This document shows, one piece after another, positions 1-13,435 of a stretch of 64,000 nt of DNA. Source of the stretch: Lathyrus oleraceus (taxonomy: Eukaryota; Streptophyta; Magnoliopsida; Fabales; Fabaceae); the NCBI RefSeq assembly GCF_024323335.1, contig NC_066580.1, forward strand, positions 141,288,188 to 141,352,187, written 5' to 3'. Position 1 is the first letter of the stretch. Every line of letters begins with the position of its first letter. A program made the position numbers and the translations under genes. The notes under the pieces were generated by a model. The model was not told where the DNA came from and searched no databases. It saw only the letters and a list, made by a program, of their open reading frames with translations.

Positions 1-3000
1 CATAACTTGATCAATTTTGATGATATGAAAGATTTCCAAGTTGAACAATCAAATTAAAGATGTATACTTCAATGTTGATGTTGGTAGTGAAAGCTAAATC
101 AACTTTTAAGAGCATGTGATATGAGGATACATTATAGGTCATTTTGGACCAATACCATTGAACAAGTGATTTTCCTCAACTTCAAAAATGCACAACCCAC
201 TCATTATAAATCCAAATGATTTCAAATTTATGACCATTTTTAAGGTCTTTGAAAGAGCTACAACTTTTATGAAGACACTTTTCTCATTTGGAGCTCACAT
301 AAAAAGTTAAGCAAGGTGGAATAATGAAATATGTGATTTGACACTTAGAAACTTTTTCAACATGTTGAAATTTCCAAACTTCCACATCAAAATTCACCAT
401 GATACAAGTTCCAGTGTTCAAAATAAGAGTTGTTCCTCTTGATCTAATATTTCCAAAGAGTCCTAATTCATTCATTTTGGACTAAGTTTGATAGGTCTGC
501 GCATGGTGTAAATAGGCATGTATCAGTTGGCAAGATTTCAGCTTCAAATGTCTAAATAACTTTGCCTTGCCATTCAAGCATCATGCAAACCTCATTTCAG
601 TTATTTATGGACCTAATTTGATTACTTCATGGGCCTGTACACGCCCATGCAAGCATGTGCATTGCATTACCAAATTTGGACAATTTTTCAAGTGTGCAAA
701 TAACACTTCTAATGGCTATAAATAGAGGTATGATGCTTCATTTCAAAGGACCTTGCGCGCAAGCTTTGCCCCCAACTCTTGAAACCCTCTCAATTCAAAG
801 AAAAACCTGAGAAATTTCATTTGAAATTTGAGTTTGAATCTCACTATTTGGAGATTCAAAAACTCCAGGATCCAAAGCTTTGCATTATTCTTAAGCCACT
901 TCCACAAGCTCTATAAGCAAGATCAAGCACGAATTGAAGCAAGAGAGATCCAGTTTTGCACAGCACTGAAGGTTATTTTCCAAAAAAAAATTCTCTTTGA
1001 TTCTCTCTCAATTCTCATCAATTCTCTTGGATCTTTGGTTGTCTGAAGTCCAACCAATGTAGGCAAGAAGATTAAGTTGCTTTGAGGTTAAATCGAAGCA
1101 ACTCAGTTGATACACCTCAAAATTTAACTCCACATATCTCTCTATATATTTGGAGTTAGTTGAAATTGAGGTGATATTCCTGATCTATGCCATTTTATCT
1201 TTGAGATCATGTCCTCTTTTTTTATTTTTGATGTGGTAATGAATGGACCAGTCCAGCCAAGGTCGCCTGAGAAGACGACCGACGCTTTGCTCCGGGAATG
1301 ATGTGGCGTGGTCCAGAACCATTGATCTGTTTCAAAATGTTTTAATCATGAGTGTACATTGTGATTACCCAGGGTACAGCGTGTCGACTCTGGCGCATCA
1401 TCGAACGCGAGCGCTCAACCACTTGATCTGCCACCTCAATTAATGAGGCAGATCAAGTGGTCCATGTTTTTTTGGTTTTCTAATTTTAATTTTTATTCCT
1501 TTGTTTTCATTAATTCATATTAATTTTAATATTGATCCAAAAAATATGACAGCTCACCAAAAAAATTTAAATAAAATCCTCTTTCATTTTCTGAATTAAA
1601 ATTATTTTTTGGATCATTATTAATATTTTTCATGATTTAATTGATTTTGTGAATATCTTTAATTGTTTAAAAATACTTTTAAGTTTCCAAAAATTCTGAA
1701 TTTTTTTTCCAAGGTTCGTTGACCTTGTTTGACCTATGATAAATCTCATGGCCATTTCTTTGGTGTTTTGATGAGGTTTTAGGAAATTGATCAACCATAT
1801 TTTATTTAATGCATTATTTTTAGTATTTTTAATTGAATAAATGTTAAATAAATTGTGTAGAACCATTTTGATTGACTTTGTAAGTTTGACTTGTGTTGTT
1901 GGGCCTTAGTCAAAGTTGATTTGACTTTGTTAGGTTAAGATCATTAGATTTAGGGGATTGATGGAATGTAGATTCCATCTCCCAAAATGAATGAATGATC
2001 TTAACTTGAATTTGAATTTGATCAATTTCCCCTCCCTCTTCATCTCATTCCCCTTCTTTATACATTCATATCATTGGACATATGATACCTCTATATCTTA
2101 AGGCTAGTTGATTGCAAAATCAACATAAGTATGGATGAGATGAGGCCCCCCAATTTGCATATTCTATTTGTGTGTGGTATGTTTCATGAGCATAGTTCAT
2201 CATACTATGTCTCTAACATGCATTAACACCAAAATTATATTGCTCGGGCTCAAATAGTTGTGACTTCTACATAAGTCCAATTAAGATTGCTTAACATAGC
2301 ACTAAATTTTGACACAAAAGGCATAGCATTCTAGTTAGTGAGATTGTAAGTCTCCCCTCTTTCATGGTATTGTGTGGAAACTTGTCCTTTTTTCCTTCCT
2401 TTGGAAGATGTCTTGGTTCAAGGATCCATGCTTGTGATAAGTGGGTTGAGTGTTCTCCAAAGAATGACTTAAAACAAAAGAAAAGCAAAAACAATACTAA
2501 CTTCTAACTTATTAACAACTAACATTTAATTTCAAGTCCTTTACTTTTAATGCAATTTAATTTTAAGCCTTATTCATTTGCCATTATTCATACAATTCTA
2601 ATTGTTTATGTTAATGTCATTTTCACTTTCTCCACTTGGACCATATTTTGCGATATATTTTAATTGTGTATATTGTTTTTTTTGTGGTCTTTGACCATTA
2701 ATGTACATAATAAGAACAAAAACCCTAAAAAATATCTTGTGTGGACTGTTGGTTTGATTTGAGACAATTGGATTTAGAATTTAGGCAACACTCCATATGC
2801 AAAGGACTTGGACAATGCCAATTTTCATGTAACCAAGTGCTTGTGATTTAAAACTTCATTTGATACATCATTGAAGATACATTTGAGTTCATTTGCAACA
2901 TGATCATTGTGAAGCTGTTATTTTGAACCTATGATTTGTGCATTGTGAAATCCATCTGATACATGGGCAAATTTGAAGAAGATCATGAAGTGGCTAAGCT

Positions 3001-3881
3001 TGGATGTGGCTATCTTTATTTGATGCCTTACTTTTCAAGTTGATGTTTTTTGCATTGTTTGTTGCTTGATTCTAATGTCCAAGGGAATTTGGGTTTCTAT
3101 ATGACATTTTTGTCTATTGGATTGTAGCCCATTGGTAAGATCTTTTCAACTCTCAAATTTTAAATTTATGCTTAGGATTAGTCTCTTCATCTCCTCCCCA
3201 CTTCTTAAATTTCAAAATCTCTCCCTCCTTTTAAAACTTCTTTGCTTGTGCTATTTTTCTAAAACATATACCATATTGCAAATTAGAAACTTTGGCCTTA
3301 TGCTATTGTATTTTCAAACTTCTTTTCTTAATCCAACTTGTAAATAGACTTAATTATACTTGACTTAAAATTTTCAAAAAGCCAAAAAGAACTAACTCAT
3401 TCAAACCATTTTAAGACTTTGTGCCCTTCAAACTTAATTTTTGTTAAAATCAATGCGTCCACTTTGAAATTTATACCATGAACTATGAGATTTTGATCCC
3501 TCATTTTTATGTTGGTACGTAGGCACAAGTCTGAAGGTCTTGTCAAACACAAAAATATAATTAATGAATTCTTTTCTCACCCCCCCCCCCCCAATTCTAT
3601 TGGTTTGGAAACATCATTTGTACAAAAACACATATGCACACAAGAGAGGGCTCCCTAGGAGTACCTAGGACACTTTAGGTGCTAACACCTTCCCTTTGTG
3701 TAACCAACCCCCTTACCTGTGATCTCTGGCATTTTATTAGTTTTTATTTGAAAACTTCTTATTTGTGGGTTTTGTTCGTACTTTTTCCTTTTCCCTTGGA
3801 AACAATAAAAGTGTGGTGGCGACTTTTGTTATTTGATGTCTTGCTTTTCCATAGCTTGATGGTCATGAATTTACCGCTACA
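1..3881 (+). repeat. Ogre-1 5' LTR (partial)
   Basis: Colinear with the 3' LTR; position 1 corresponds to about 41868. It ends ...TTACCGCTACA at 3881, nine bases before the PBS. No credible ORF is present. A strong TATA box lies at 717-724, and a C-homopolymer near 3580 recurs at the matching place in the 3' LTR (about 45465). Confidence 0.92.
717..724 (+). promoter_or_regulatory. TATA box of the Ogre-1 5' LTR
   Basis: TATAAATA in the context GGCTATAAATAGAGG. It is conserved at the equivalent place in the 3' LTR (42576-42583), in the Ogre-2 LTR (46000-46007) and in reverse orientation in the Ogre-3 LTR (51977-51984). Conservation across three diverged LTRs supports it as the Ogre core promoter. 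Confidence 0.7.
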
Positions 3882-3890
3882 GAAATTAAG

Positions 3891-3908
3891 TGGCGACTCT
3901 GTTGGGGA
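3891..3908 (+). other. Ogre-1 primer binding site (tRNA-Arg type)
   Basis: TGGCGACTCTGTTGGGGA lies nine bases after the LTR end. This is the tRNA-Arg-complementary PBS typical of Ogre elements. It fixes the 5' LTR boundary and the + orientation. Confidence 0.9.
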
Positions 3909-4754
3909 GTAGTCTCCAATGGGTTTTGCCTACTTTTTGTGTGTATATAATTGTATATTTGATGTATGTACATTTGTTTGTATGATATAATCTGCTTGTT
4001 ATGCTTGGTGATCTCTGAGTGGTGAGATAAGTTCTAACCCGAACTTGAGTGCAATTAAGATAGGAGGATGGTATAGTCATGTTCGACTTGTGTGGAGTAG
4101 TCCTTAACAAGTTGGCTTGAGACCCATCTGCTCAGTGGAGACCTTTTTGGATTTGGGAATGTCACACAAGTATTTATGGTTAGGCATTACTATCTCTTAT
4201 TTGGGGTCCGAGAAGCTGAGGAGCATAGAACATTTAACCCCTTTTGGCCTATTTAGGACGTAGTTCGGAGACTGTTCAAGTGTAGACTTGATAACAATTG
4301 TTACGCGATACTACACTCAGACGAGTTTCTCTTAAGAATATTATGGGTTGATGAGTCAGTCATCCTAACCTATAATATCCGATAGATGGAATTAAGACTC
4401 TAGGAACTTTTTAGAACATGATCTAAAGGTTTTTATCCTTAGTTCACTCCTTTGGGATGGTTCTTACCCAGACTCCATGCTCGTGACTCACAATAAACCC
4501 TTGATTCTTGGTTAATCCAATCAAGTCTTGTCAATATCAATGGAACTTGGGTGTTGATAAGGTGTAAACCATAATCCACCAAAATGGGTGATTGATATTG
4601 ACAATGACTTGATTCATCCCTTGACCTTTATCTGTTTGCCTTGTGTGTGATCTCTTATTTGTGATTGTTGCATTCATGCATTCATGCGTATCATAACATT
4701 CATCACACGAAAATTTCAAGGAACTGGGGTATTATTTGCAAATATTTTCAGACC
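3909..4754 (+). other. Ogre-1 leader between PBS and ORF1
   Basis: About 850 bases without a convincing ORF. This is the untranslated leader; I see no repeats or RNA genes in it. Confidence 0.6.
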
Positions 4755-5851
4755 ATGGATTATGGACGAAGGAACACTAAGAAGTATAGTTTCAGATGTC
4801 CCGACTTGAAAGAGTTAAGGAAGCTAGCATATTTTATATTAGATCCTTTGGACTTCAAACAACATTATGGGAAGCTTCTATCTATCTTGTCTGCTAATCT
4901 GGTTGAAGGACTTTTGAGTGTGTTGGTGCACTTTTATGACCCTATCTACCATTACTTCACTTTTCCTGATTATCAGCTAGTGCCTACGTTGGAGGAGTAT
5001 GCCCATCTCTTGGGAATACCTGTGTCTAGCAAAGCGCCATTTAGTGGATTGGAAGAGATTCTCAGATTTCATCTTATTGCTGAAGCTCTTCACTTGAAGA
5101 AGTCTGAAATAGAGGCTCATTGGGTGAAGAAGGGAGGATTATTTGGGTTTCCTTCTAATTTCCTCATCAAGTAAGCTACTGCCTTTGCTCAAGCCGGTAG
5201 TGTGGATGCTTTTGAAGCTATCTTTGTGTTGCTCATTCATGGATTAGCTTTGTTCCCTAACATTGACGGTTTTGTTGATGTTAACGCCATTAGAGTTTTC
5301 TTAATTGGGAATTATGTGCCTACTTTGTTGGGTGATATGTACTTCTCTTTGCATCTAAGGAATTCTAAGGGTGGTGGAACGATTGTCTGTTGCATTCCTC
5401 TTTTGTACAAGTGGTTTATTTCTCACTTGCCTCAGATGCCTGCTTTTGTGGAGAACAAACAATGTCTACGGTGGTCTCAGAGACTTATGTCTCTCACTAA
5501 TGATGATATAGTTTGGTATGATCCTTCATTGAGCAGTTTGGAGATTATTGATTATTATGGTGAATTCTCTAATGTGTCTCTCATTGGTACACAAGGAGGA
5601 ATTAACTACAACCCTGCTTTGGCTCGTCGTCAACTTGGGTTCCCCTTTAGAGACAAACCTATAAACACTTTGTTAGAAGGTCTTTTTTATCAAGAGGATA
5701 AAGATCCCTAACATTTGAAGCAGAAGATTGTGCATTCTTGGCATAATGTGCATAGGAAAGGAAGATATGTGCTTGGTCCGCGTAGTTGTGTAGCTTTGGA
5801 AGCTTACACTCTTTGGGTGAAGAAGAGAGCTTTGGATTTGAAGATGCCTTA
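4755..5851 (+). pseudogene. Ogre-1 ORF1, N-terminal part (plant-mobile-domain-like), split by Tekay-1
   Basis: The frame starts with ATG at 4755 and reads through in-frame stops at 5172-5174 (TAA) and 5709-5711 (TAA) until Tekay-1 interrupts it after 5851. It resumes in frame at 14022. Ogre ORF1 lies upstream of gag and has no proven function. The segment PTLEEYAHLLGIPV resembles the core motif of plant mobile domain proteins (compare LEDVYMLLGLRIDGKPV in the Mutator-like element at 34 kb). I infer a shared fold; a profile search is needed. With two stops and an 8.2 kb insertion this copy cannot make the protein. Confidence 0.82.
5847..5851. repeat. Left target-site duplication of Tekay-1
   Basis: CCTTA immediately before TGTAACACC; the same five bases follow the element at 14017-14021. 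One copy restores the ORF1 reading frame, which confirms the insertion boundaries. Confidence 0.95.
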
Positions 5852-7665
5852 TGTAACACCCTTCTACCCCAAACGACATATTTAAATTGATTATCAGAGT
5901 ACAACATGTAGAAGAGTTTACATTTCTTACAACATAACAATTATCGCATCACATTATAAAACATATTATTTATTTTATTTAAACTTCGCAGCGGACAACA
6001 ACACAAATATTATCATTCATCACATAACAATTCATAATAATATTTCAACATTATCTCAACTAAACATCTCAACATATTAGTCATCATACACAACGTAAAT
6101 AATAACCAATTATCTATCGAATCCCATAACCCCGGTGTCACATGACCAGAGCATTTGACTCGACTCTGTAGAATAACTCTACACTTATTCTTCAAACCTC
6201 AACAATAGCTACTCCTCTTTATCTGCACATTGCTCATCATAGATGAACATAAACACATGCAGAAGGGGTGAGAATTACATTATTAAATAATAATATAACG
6301 ACAGAAATATAAACATAAATATATTTCACATATACCAACACAGCTCATCATAATCAACATACTCACGAACATCAACAAAACAACATATCAAATGCAATGC
6401 ACACACCCATGCATGACTCAACACGACTCGGTATACCCATTTTGTGACCAACTACAGGATCACCACTCCCAGATTCATCACCATAGAATCCGAGTTCCCC
6501 GCAAGGAACCAAGCCTCTCAACAAGCCCGGAGTCAACAACATCATTGGAACTCAGTCCGTTCATCACTAGGCATCGGCCTTTCAGGAATGCATGCACACC
6601 AAACATGCATCATAATCAACATAGCAACAACAGCACCATATAGTCATGTTATTATCATCATTAATACATTTTATCGTAAGAGCATATCACATCATGCCAC
6701 ATATCAAACACAGTATTAGCACACTCTACTAATATCTATACTACTCAAAACAACGGGAAATGAACCCTCGTATATCTTGCGTCAGCTAAGTTACCTCGCT
6801 CAGCCTAAACAATCAACAACTGCACAACAACAGTCCAGGAAAACCACAAGTCTGTCCATACGCGTATTGCCTATGCCCATACGCGTATTGCCCGCGCCTG
6901 CCCAAATCCATACGCGTATTGCCCATGCCCATACGCGTATGCTACGCGTATCACATTCCCATACGCGTACCAACAGAGACCAAAACACGTTCAAAACATC
7001 ATCTTCCTCATCCATACGCGTATTGCCTAGCGCCATACGCGTATCAGCCATTTCATACGCGTATTGCCTAGTGCCATACGCGTATGACCAGGAACCAGAT
7101 TCCCAGATCTGCAATGGCTTCCTCTGCTACGAGATCTATCCAAATTCATCCTTCCACAGTCCCAATTTCACACAAATCACTCATATCATCTAACACGAAT
7201 CATCCCCTATTCGATTTCACAAATCCTAACATCATTACATATACTTTCTATGAATTCCTTCGATTAAAATCCCAATTTTTGTTCATCCAATATGTCACCA
7301 TTTTCAGCATATTATCGTTTAATAAGGTTCAGACCCCTTACCTCTTTGGATTGAAGGAAGTTCTGAGCAGACTTTTGCCTTTTCCTCTTCCTTCTCTTTC
7401 TCTTCAGCGTTTCTCCCCTTTTTCTGACTCTGAGGCAACAACACGTGAAAACTCTGAGTTCTCCCTTTGGCCTCTTTTATCCAATTCCACTTTTACCCTT
7501 CCACTCTTCATATTCCATTTATTTTATTTATTTAATTATTATTAAAATAAATAACATCTCTAATAATGATAATAATTCCCAATATTATTTAATAATTCAC
7601 TTTATCTTCAAATAATCATATTAAAATAATATTTAAATTATTCTAACGATAATCGGGGTGTTACA
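5852..7665 (-). repeat. Tekay-1 3' LTR
   Basis: The left copy on the + strand is the 3' LTR of this minus-strand element. It runs from TGTAACACCC to GGGGTGTTACA. ORF-like stretches inside it (for example 6777-7193 and 7084-7545) recur unchanged in the other LTR and have no protein-family character. It contains the TACGCGTA array at 6859-7084. Confidence 0.95.
6859..7084. promoter_or_regulatory. TACGCGTA palindrome array in Tekay-1 3' LTR
   Basis: Ten copies of the 8-bp palindrome TACGCGTA, all intact in this LTR. Spacers differ in sequence, but starts are most often 21 bp apart. The core ACGCGT fits the VCGCGB element bound by CAMTA calmodulin-binding factors; binding is inference. Confidence 0.75.
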
Positions 7666-7680
7666 ACTCTCCCCCACTTT
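7666..7680 (-). other. Tekay-1 polypurine tract
   Basis: On the minus strand AAAGTGGGGGAGAGT directly precedes the 3' LTR. It is the expected plus-strand primer, and the matching tract occurs in Tekay-2 at 20262-20275. Confidence 0.9.
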
Positions 7681-7707
7681 AGAAGTTTTCGTCCTCGAAA
7701 ACATACC

Positions 7708-10700
7708 TCAAGCAAATAGAGCCGGATACGACTCCTTCATCTGATCTTCACGCTCCCAAGTCAAGCTCTCCCCAGCTGGACCTCCCCAAACAACTTTCAC
7801 TAGAGCAATCTTCTTACCTCTCAGGGTCTTCTCTTCTCGGTCATCTATCCGAATTGGCAACACCTCAACGGTCAAATTATCCCTCACCTGGATATCATCC
7901 AACTGAACAACATGCGAAGGATCCGCAATATATTTTCTCAACTGAGATACATGAAACACATCATGCAGATTAGAAAGCGACGGCGGTAAAGCTATCCGAT
8001 ACGCCAATTCCCCAACCCTCTTCAAAATCTGATACGGACCCACAAACCTCGGAGTAAGCTTTTTAGACTTTAAAGCTCTACCCACACCTGTCGTCGGAGT
8101 AACTCTCAAGAACACATGGTCTCCCTCTTGGAACTCAAGTGCCTTTCTCCTGTTATCATGATAACTCTTCTGACGACTCTGAGAAATCTTCATTTTCTCC
8201 TGAATCATCTTAACCCTTTCAGTCGTCTGCTGCACAATCTCAGGTCCGAGTACAACACTCTCACCTGATTCATACCAACACAATGGAGTCCTACACCTCC
8301 TACCATACAATGCTTCATACGGAGCCATATCGATACTAGCATGAAAACTATTATTATAAGTAAACTCCACCAACGGCAAATAACTATCCCAAGAACCACT
8401 CTGCTCCAATACACAAGCTCTCAACAAATCCTCCAAGGATTGGATGGTTCTTTCAGTCTGACCATCAGTCTGAGGATGATAAGCTGAACTCAACCTCAAC
8501 TTAGTCCCCAACGCTTTCTGCAAACTTTCCCAAAATCTAGAAGTAAATCTGGGATCTCTATCAGACACAATACTGGATGGAATACCATGCAGCCTCACTA
8601 TCTCCTCAATATACAACTCTGCCAACTTCTCTAAGGAGTGATTAACCTTCATCGGCAAGAAATGCGCCGACTTAGTCAATCGATCCACAATCACCCAAAT
8701 AGAATCATTACCTTTCACCGTCCTCGGCAATCCCGTCACAAAATCCATGGAAATGCTATCCCACTTCCATTCAGGAATCTTCAAAGGTTGCATCATACCT
8801 GCCGGTTTTTGATGTTCAATCTTTGACTTCTGACAAGTCAAACAGGCATACACAAACTTAGCAACATCTCTTTTCATACCAGCCCACCAAAACAACTTCT
8901 TCAAATCTTGATACATTTTTGTTGCACCTGGATGGATACTCAATCCACTCCTATGGCCCTCTTCAAGAATACTCTTTTTCAATTCAGACACCTCAGGAAC
9001 ACAAACTCTACCTTTAAATCGCAGGATGCCATTCTCATCAATCTCAAAATTACCACCATTACCCTGGTTAACCATAGTAATATGATCAACTAGAGCGACA
9101 TCAACTTGTTGACCATTCCGAATATCTTCTAGAATTCCACTAGTCAACTTCAGCATACCCAACTTTACACTATCGGCGGAAACTTCACAACCTAAACTCA
9201 TATCACGGAACTGTTCAATTAACTCAAGCTCCCGAACCATCATCATAGACATATGTAGAGACTTCCTACTCAGCGCATCTGCAACTACATTAGCCTTACC
9301 GGGATGATAACTCAATTCAAATTCAAAATCCTTTAGTAATTCTAACCACCTTCTCTGCCTCATATTTAACTCTTTCTGATCAAACAGATACTTCAGACTC
9401 TTGTGATCACTGAACACTTCGAATCTGGAACCATACAGATAATGCCTCCACAGTTTCAACACAAATACAACAGCTGCAAGTTCTAGATCATGCGTAGGAT
9501 AATTCCTCTCATGAACTTTCAACTGTCTAGAAGCATAAGCTACAACTTTACCGTTCTGCATCAAAACACCACCAAGACCCATCAAAGAAGCATCACAATA
9601 AACAACGAAGGACTCACCAGGATTAGGCAAGATCAACACTGGAGCACTGGTCAACCGCCTCTTCAACTCAACAAAACTCGCTTCACAAGCTGCATCCCAC
9701 ACGTACACTTGACCCTTCTTAGTCAACTGCGTCAACGGCAATGCCAACTTAGAGAAACCCTCAATAAATCTGCGATAATAACCAGCTAACCCCAGAAAAC
9801 TGCGTATCTCAGTAGCAGACTTCGGAGTCTCCCACTGTAATACAGCAACAACTTTAGCAGGATCAACAGAAATCCCACCACTCGAAATCACATGGCCAAG
9901 GAAACTCACTTCCTTCAACCAGAACTCACATTTAGATAACTTTGCATATAACTTCTTTTCTCTTAACACCTGCAAAACAATTCTCAGATGTCCTGCATGC
10001 TCTTCTTCCGTCTTAGAATATATCAATATATCATCTATGAACACCACAACAAAATTATCAAGGTACGGATGAAATATACGATTCATATATTCCATAAACA
10101 CACCTGGAGCATTAGACACACCGAACGGCATCACAGTGTATTCATAATGACCATACCTCGTACGGAAAGCAGTCTTCGCAATATCCTCTGACTTCACTCG
10201 GATCTGATGATAACCCGACCGTAAATCAATCTTACTGAAAACATGAGCTCCAACCAACTGATCCATCAAATCATCAATCCTCGGCAATGGATACCGATTC
10301 TTGATAGTCACCTTATTCAACTGCCGATAATCGACACACAACCTCATCGTACCTTCCTTCTTCTTCACTAACAATACTGGTGCACCCCAAGGAGAAACAC
10401 TTGGACGCACAAACTTCTTCTCAAGCAATTCTTCAAGTTGCTTCTTCAATTCAACTAATTCAGTTGTCGACATTCTATAAGGAGACATCGACACTGGATT
10501 CGTACCTGGTACTAAGTCAATGGCAAATTCGACTTCACGTTCTGGAGGTAATTCACTTACATCCTCCGGAAACACATCCTGAAATTCACAGACAACAGGC
10601 AATTCTACACTCACCACTTTCTTATCCGCTTGCAGAGATGCAAATAAAGCGAATATCTGAGCTTCATCTTTCACAAATTCCCCCACCTGCCTAGCAGATA

Positions 10701-12075
10701 GAAATCTTGCCTCATCATTCTCACCAATTTCAGAAAACCGCACCGTCTTCCTATAGCAGTTGATAAACACGCCATAGAATTCTAGCCAATTCATTCCCAG
10801 AATAATATCAATTTGGTGCAAGGGTAAGCACACCAAATCAACCACGAACTCTCTCTCAAAGATCGTCAAATGACAACCTCGACAGACAACCGAAGTTTTC
10901 ACAGAACCATTAGCAGGAGTATCTATCACCATACTTCCGCCTAGGGACGACATAATCACACCAATCCTGGTCGCACACTCATACGAAATAAACGAATGAG
11001 TAGCACCAGTGTCAACAATAGCAAGCAATTCAACATTATTAATCAAGCAAGTACCTTTAATCAAATTATCTTCTTTAGGAGTTTCAGTCCCACTCAGAGC
11101 AAACACCCTACCAGTAGTATGAGCTGCAGTAGCCGCCTTCTTCGGTTTCGAGCACTGCGAACTGATATGGCCTTTCTCGCCACAATTAAAACATGTCGGA
11201 CCAGCATCCTTACATTCCGTAACTCTATGACCAGCCTGACCGCATCGGAAACATCTCAGCACTTTCTTGGTACAGCTATCAGCACGGTGGCCTGGCTCGC
11301 CACACTTGAAACATTTACCAGCTATGGGAGATCCTCCCCCACTTGGCTTCTTCTCATCTACCACTTTCTGCTTACCTTTACCATTCGGAGATGCATAAGG
11401 ACTACCACGATCCTTATTCTTCTTCTCACTAAGACTCTTGTAATGAGCAGTTCTAGCCTTGCTATCTTCATCAAATATCCTGCACTTATTAACCAGTGTA
11501 GGAAATCTACGAATCTCCTGGTAACCAATACCTTGTTTGATCTCGGGACGCAACCCGTTCTCAAACTTGACACACTTGGATTCCTCAGCATCAGCACCAT
11601 TATAATGAGGACAATACTGCACCAGCTCCTCAAACTTCGAAGCGTAATCAGCAACAGACATGTTACCCTGCTTCAGTTCTAGAAATTCCATCTCCTTCTT
11701 ACATCGCACATCAGCAGGAAAATATTTCTCCAGAAAGACCGTCTTGAACATTTCCCAAGTCATCTCAGCACCGGGTACTTCAATTCTCTGGCGAGTGTTA
11801 TCCCACCAGTTTTCAGCCTCTTCAGATAACATATGCGTACCAAACTGCACCTTCTGTGCTTCAGTACACGTCATCACCCGGAAAATCTTCTCAATTTCCT
11901 TCAGCCAAATCTGAGCACCATCTGGATCATAGCGCCCTTTGAATGTAGGAGGGTTATTCTTCAGAAACCTTCCCAAATTCCTAAACTCGTCGACCGGCGG
12001 ATTCTGCTGCGCCTGCATAGCCTGCGCCATAGCAGCCAAAGCTTCAGCAATCGCACGGTCATTTTCTCCAGCCAT
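7708..12075 (-). CDS. Tekay-1 gag-pol polyprotein (1455 aa, intact)
   Basis: A single ORF with the full order of a Tekay chromovirus. I start at the ATG at 12075 (MAGENDRAI) rather than the one at 12120, because Tekay-2 begins at the same aligned methionine (MAGRNDAAM). Gag ends in three zinc knuckles ([42 protein letters not shown]) at about residues 255-308. Protease has DTGATHSF with Asp near 355. RT carries FIDD near 679-682. RNase H has Asp 828, Glu 865, Asp 890 and Asp 933. Integrase has HHCC near 1041-1081 and acidic residues near 1111, 1172 and 1208. A GPY module and a chromodomain-like end ([16 protein letters not shown]) follow. No stops or frameshifts are seen, so the copy could be autonomous. 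Confidence 0.96.
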   Translation of the reverse strand: MAGENDRAIAEALAAMAQAMQAQQNPPVDEFRNLGRFLKNNPPTFKGRYDPDGAQIWLKEIEKIFRVMTCTEAQKVQFGTHMLSEEAENWWDNTRQRIEVPGAEMTWEMFKTVFLEKYFPADVRCKKEMEFLELKQGNMSVADYASKFEELVQYCPHYNGADAEESKCVKFENGLRPEIKQGIGYQEIRRFPTLVNKCRIFDEDSKARTAHYKSLSEKKNKDRGSPYASPNGKGKQKVVDEKKPSGGGSPIAGKCFKCGEPGHRADSCTKKVLRCFRCGQAGHRVTECKDAGPTCFNCGEKGHISSQCSKPKKAATAAHTTGRVFALSGTETPKEDNLIKGTCLINNVELLAIVDTGATHSFISYECATRIGVIMSSLGGSMVIDTPANGSVKTSVVCRGCHLTIFEREFVVDLVCLPLHQIDIILGMNWLEFYGVFINCYRKTVRFSEIGENDEARFLSARQVGEFVKDEAQIFALFASLQADKKVVSVELPVVCEFQDVFPEDVSELPPEREVEFAIDLVPGTNPVSMSPYRMSTTELVELKKQLEELLEKKFVRPSVSPWGAPVLLVKKKEGTMRLCVDYRQLNKVTIKNRYPLPRIDDLMDQLVGAHVFSKIDLRSGYHQIRVKSEDIAKTAFRTRYGHYEYTVMPFGVSNAPGVFMEYMNRIFHPYLDNFVVVFIDDILIYSKTEEEHAGHLRIVLQVLREKKLYAKLSKCEFWLKEVSFLGHVISSGGISVDPAKVVAVLQWETPKSATEIRSFLGLAGYYRRFIEGFSKLALPLTQLTKKGQVYVWDAACEASFVELKRRLTSAPVLILPNPGESFVVYCDASLMGLGGVLMQNGKVVAYASRQLKVHERNYPTHDLELAAVVFVLKLWRHYLYGSRFEVFSDHKSLKYLFDQKELNMRQRRWLELLKDFEFELSYHPGKANVVADALSRKSLHMSMMMVRELELIEQFRDMSLGCEVSADSVKLGMLKLTSGILEDIRNGQQVDVALVDHITMVNQGNGGNFEIDENGILRFKGRVCVPEVSELKKSILEEGHRSGLSIHPGATKMYQDLKKLFWWAGMKRDVAKFVYACLTCQKSKIEHQKPAGMMQPLKIPEWKWDSISMDFVTGLPRTVKGNDSIWVIVDRLTKSAHFLPMKVNHSLEKLAELYIEEIVRLHGIPSSIVSDRDPRFTSRFWESLQKALGTKLRLSSAYHPQTDGQTERTIQSLEDLLRACVLEQSGSWDSYLPLVEFTYNNSFHASIDMAPYEALYGRRCRTPLCWYESGESVVLGPEIVQQTTERVKMIQEKMKISQSRQKSYHDNRRKALEFQEGDHVFLRVTPTTGVGRALKSKKLTPRFVGPYQILKRVGELAYRIALPPSLSNLHDVFHVSQLRKYIADPSHVVQLDDIQVRDNLTVEVLPIRIDDREEKTLRGKKIALVKVVWGGPAGESLTWEREDQMKESYPALFA

Positions 12076-12177
12076 ACTCTGCACAACACAACCACAACCA
12101 TTAAATATCGACAGTGTCATTTACACTAATCTACCAACAGGGAAAACCTCACATTATGACTCGACTGGACTGACTAT

Positions 12178-12189
12178 GCTCTGATACCA
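12178..12189 (-). other. Tekay-1 primer binding site (initiator tRNA-Met)
   Basis: The minus strand reads TGGTATCAGAGC four bases inside the 5' LTR end. This is the standard initiator-Met PBS. Confidence 0.93.
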
Positions 12190-13083
12190 CTAATGTAACA
12201 CCCTTCTACCCCAAACGACATATTTAAATTGATTATCAGAGTACAACATGTAGAAGAGTTTACATTTCTTACAACATAACAATTATCGCATCACATTATA
12301 AAACATATTATTTATTTTATTTAAACTTCGCAGCGGACAACAACACAAATATTATCATTCATCACATAACAATTCATAATAATATTTCAACATTATCTCA
12401 ACTAAACATCTCAACATATTAGTCATCATACACAACGTAAATAATAACCAATTATCTATCGAATCCCATAACCCCGGTGTCACATGACCAGAGCATTTGA
12501 CTCGACTCTGTAGAATAACTCTACACTTATTCTTCAAACCTCAACAATAGCTACTCCTCTTTATCTGCACATTGCTCATCATAGATGAACATAAACACAT
12601 GCAGAAGGGGTGAGAATTACATTATTAAATAATAATATAACGACAGAAATATAAACATAAATATATTTCACATATACCAACACAGCTCATCATAATCATC
12701 ATAATCAACATACTCACGAACATCAACAAAACAACATATCAAATGCAATGCACACACCCATGCATGACTCAACACGACTCGGTATACCCATTTTGTGACC
12801 AACTACAGGATCACCATTCCCAGATTCATCACCATAGAATCCGAGTTCCCCGCAAGGAACCAAGCCTCTCAACAAGCCCGGAGTCAACAACATCATTGGA
12901 ACTCAGTCCGTTCATCACTAGGCATCGGCCTTTCAGGAATGCATGCACACCAAACATGCATCATAATCAACATAGCAACAACAGCACCATATAGTCATGT
13001 TATTATCATCATTAATACATTTTATCGTAAGAGCATATCACATCATGCCACATATCAAACACAGTATTAGCACACTCTACTAA

Positions 13084-13091
13084 TATCTATA
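13084..13091 (-). promoter_or_regulatory. TATA-like box of Tekay-1 5' LTR
   Basis: Minus strand TATAGATA, about 119 bp downstream (in transcription sense) of the last TACGCGTA palindrome. It is a weak match, chosen partly because the same distance holds in three other LTR families in this window. Confidence 0.4.
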
Positions 13092-13209
13092 CTACTCAAA
13101 ACAACGGGAAATGAACCCTCGTATATCTTGCGTCAGCTAAGTTACCTCGCTCAGCCTAAACAATCAACAACTGCACAACAACAGTCCAGGAAAACCACAA
13201 GTCTGCCCA

Positions 13210-13435
13210 TACGCGTATTGCCTATGCCCATACGCGTATTTCCCGCGCCTGCCCAAATCCATACGCGTATTGCCCATGCCCATACGCGTATGCTACGCGT
13301 ATCACATTCCCATACGCGTACCAACAGAGACCAAAACACGTTCAAAACATCATCTTCCTCATCCATACGCGCATTGCCTAGCGCCATACGCGTATCAGCC
13401 ATTTCATACGCGTATTGCCTAGTGCCATACGCGTA
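13210..13435. promoter_or_regulatory. TACGCGTA palindrome array in Tekay-1 5' LTR
   Basis: Ten sites start at 13210, 13231, 13262, 13283, 13294, 13313, 13366 (mutated to TACGCGCA), 13387, 13407 and 13428. Spacings are 21, 31, 21, 11, 19, 53, 21, 20 and 21 bp, nearly all close to multiples of 10.5. The sites are conserved while the spacers vary. Confidence 0.75.

Noticed and set aside
6392..7545. ORFs of 83-153 aa in the Tekay-1 LTR, duplicated at 12743-13896
   Set aside because: Present in both LTRs only because LTRs are copies; composition is that of non-coding LTR and palindrome repeats.
8205..11654. Many ORFs opposite or shifted within the Tekay-1 polyprotein
   Set aside because: Shadows of the intact gag-pol frame; same for those in 20304-24656.
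13210..13435. Regularly spaced repeats resembling a CRISPR array
   Set aside because: Repeats are 8-bp palindromes with 2-45 base gaps inside a plant LTR, without cas genes; CRISPR repeats and spacers are longer and prokaryotic.
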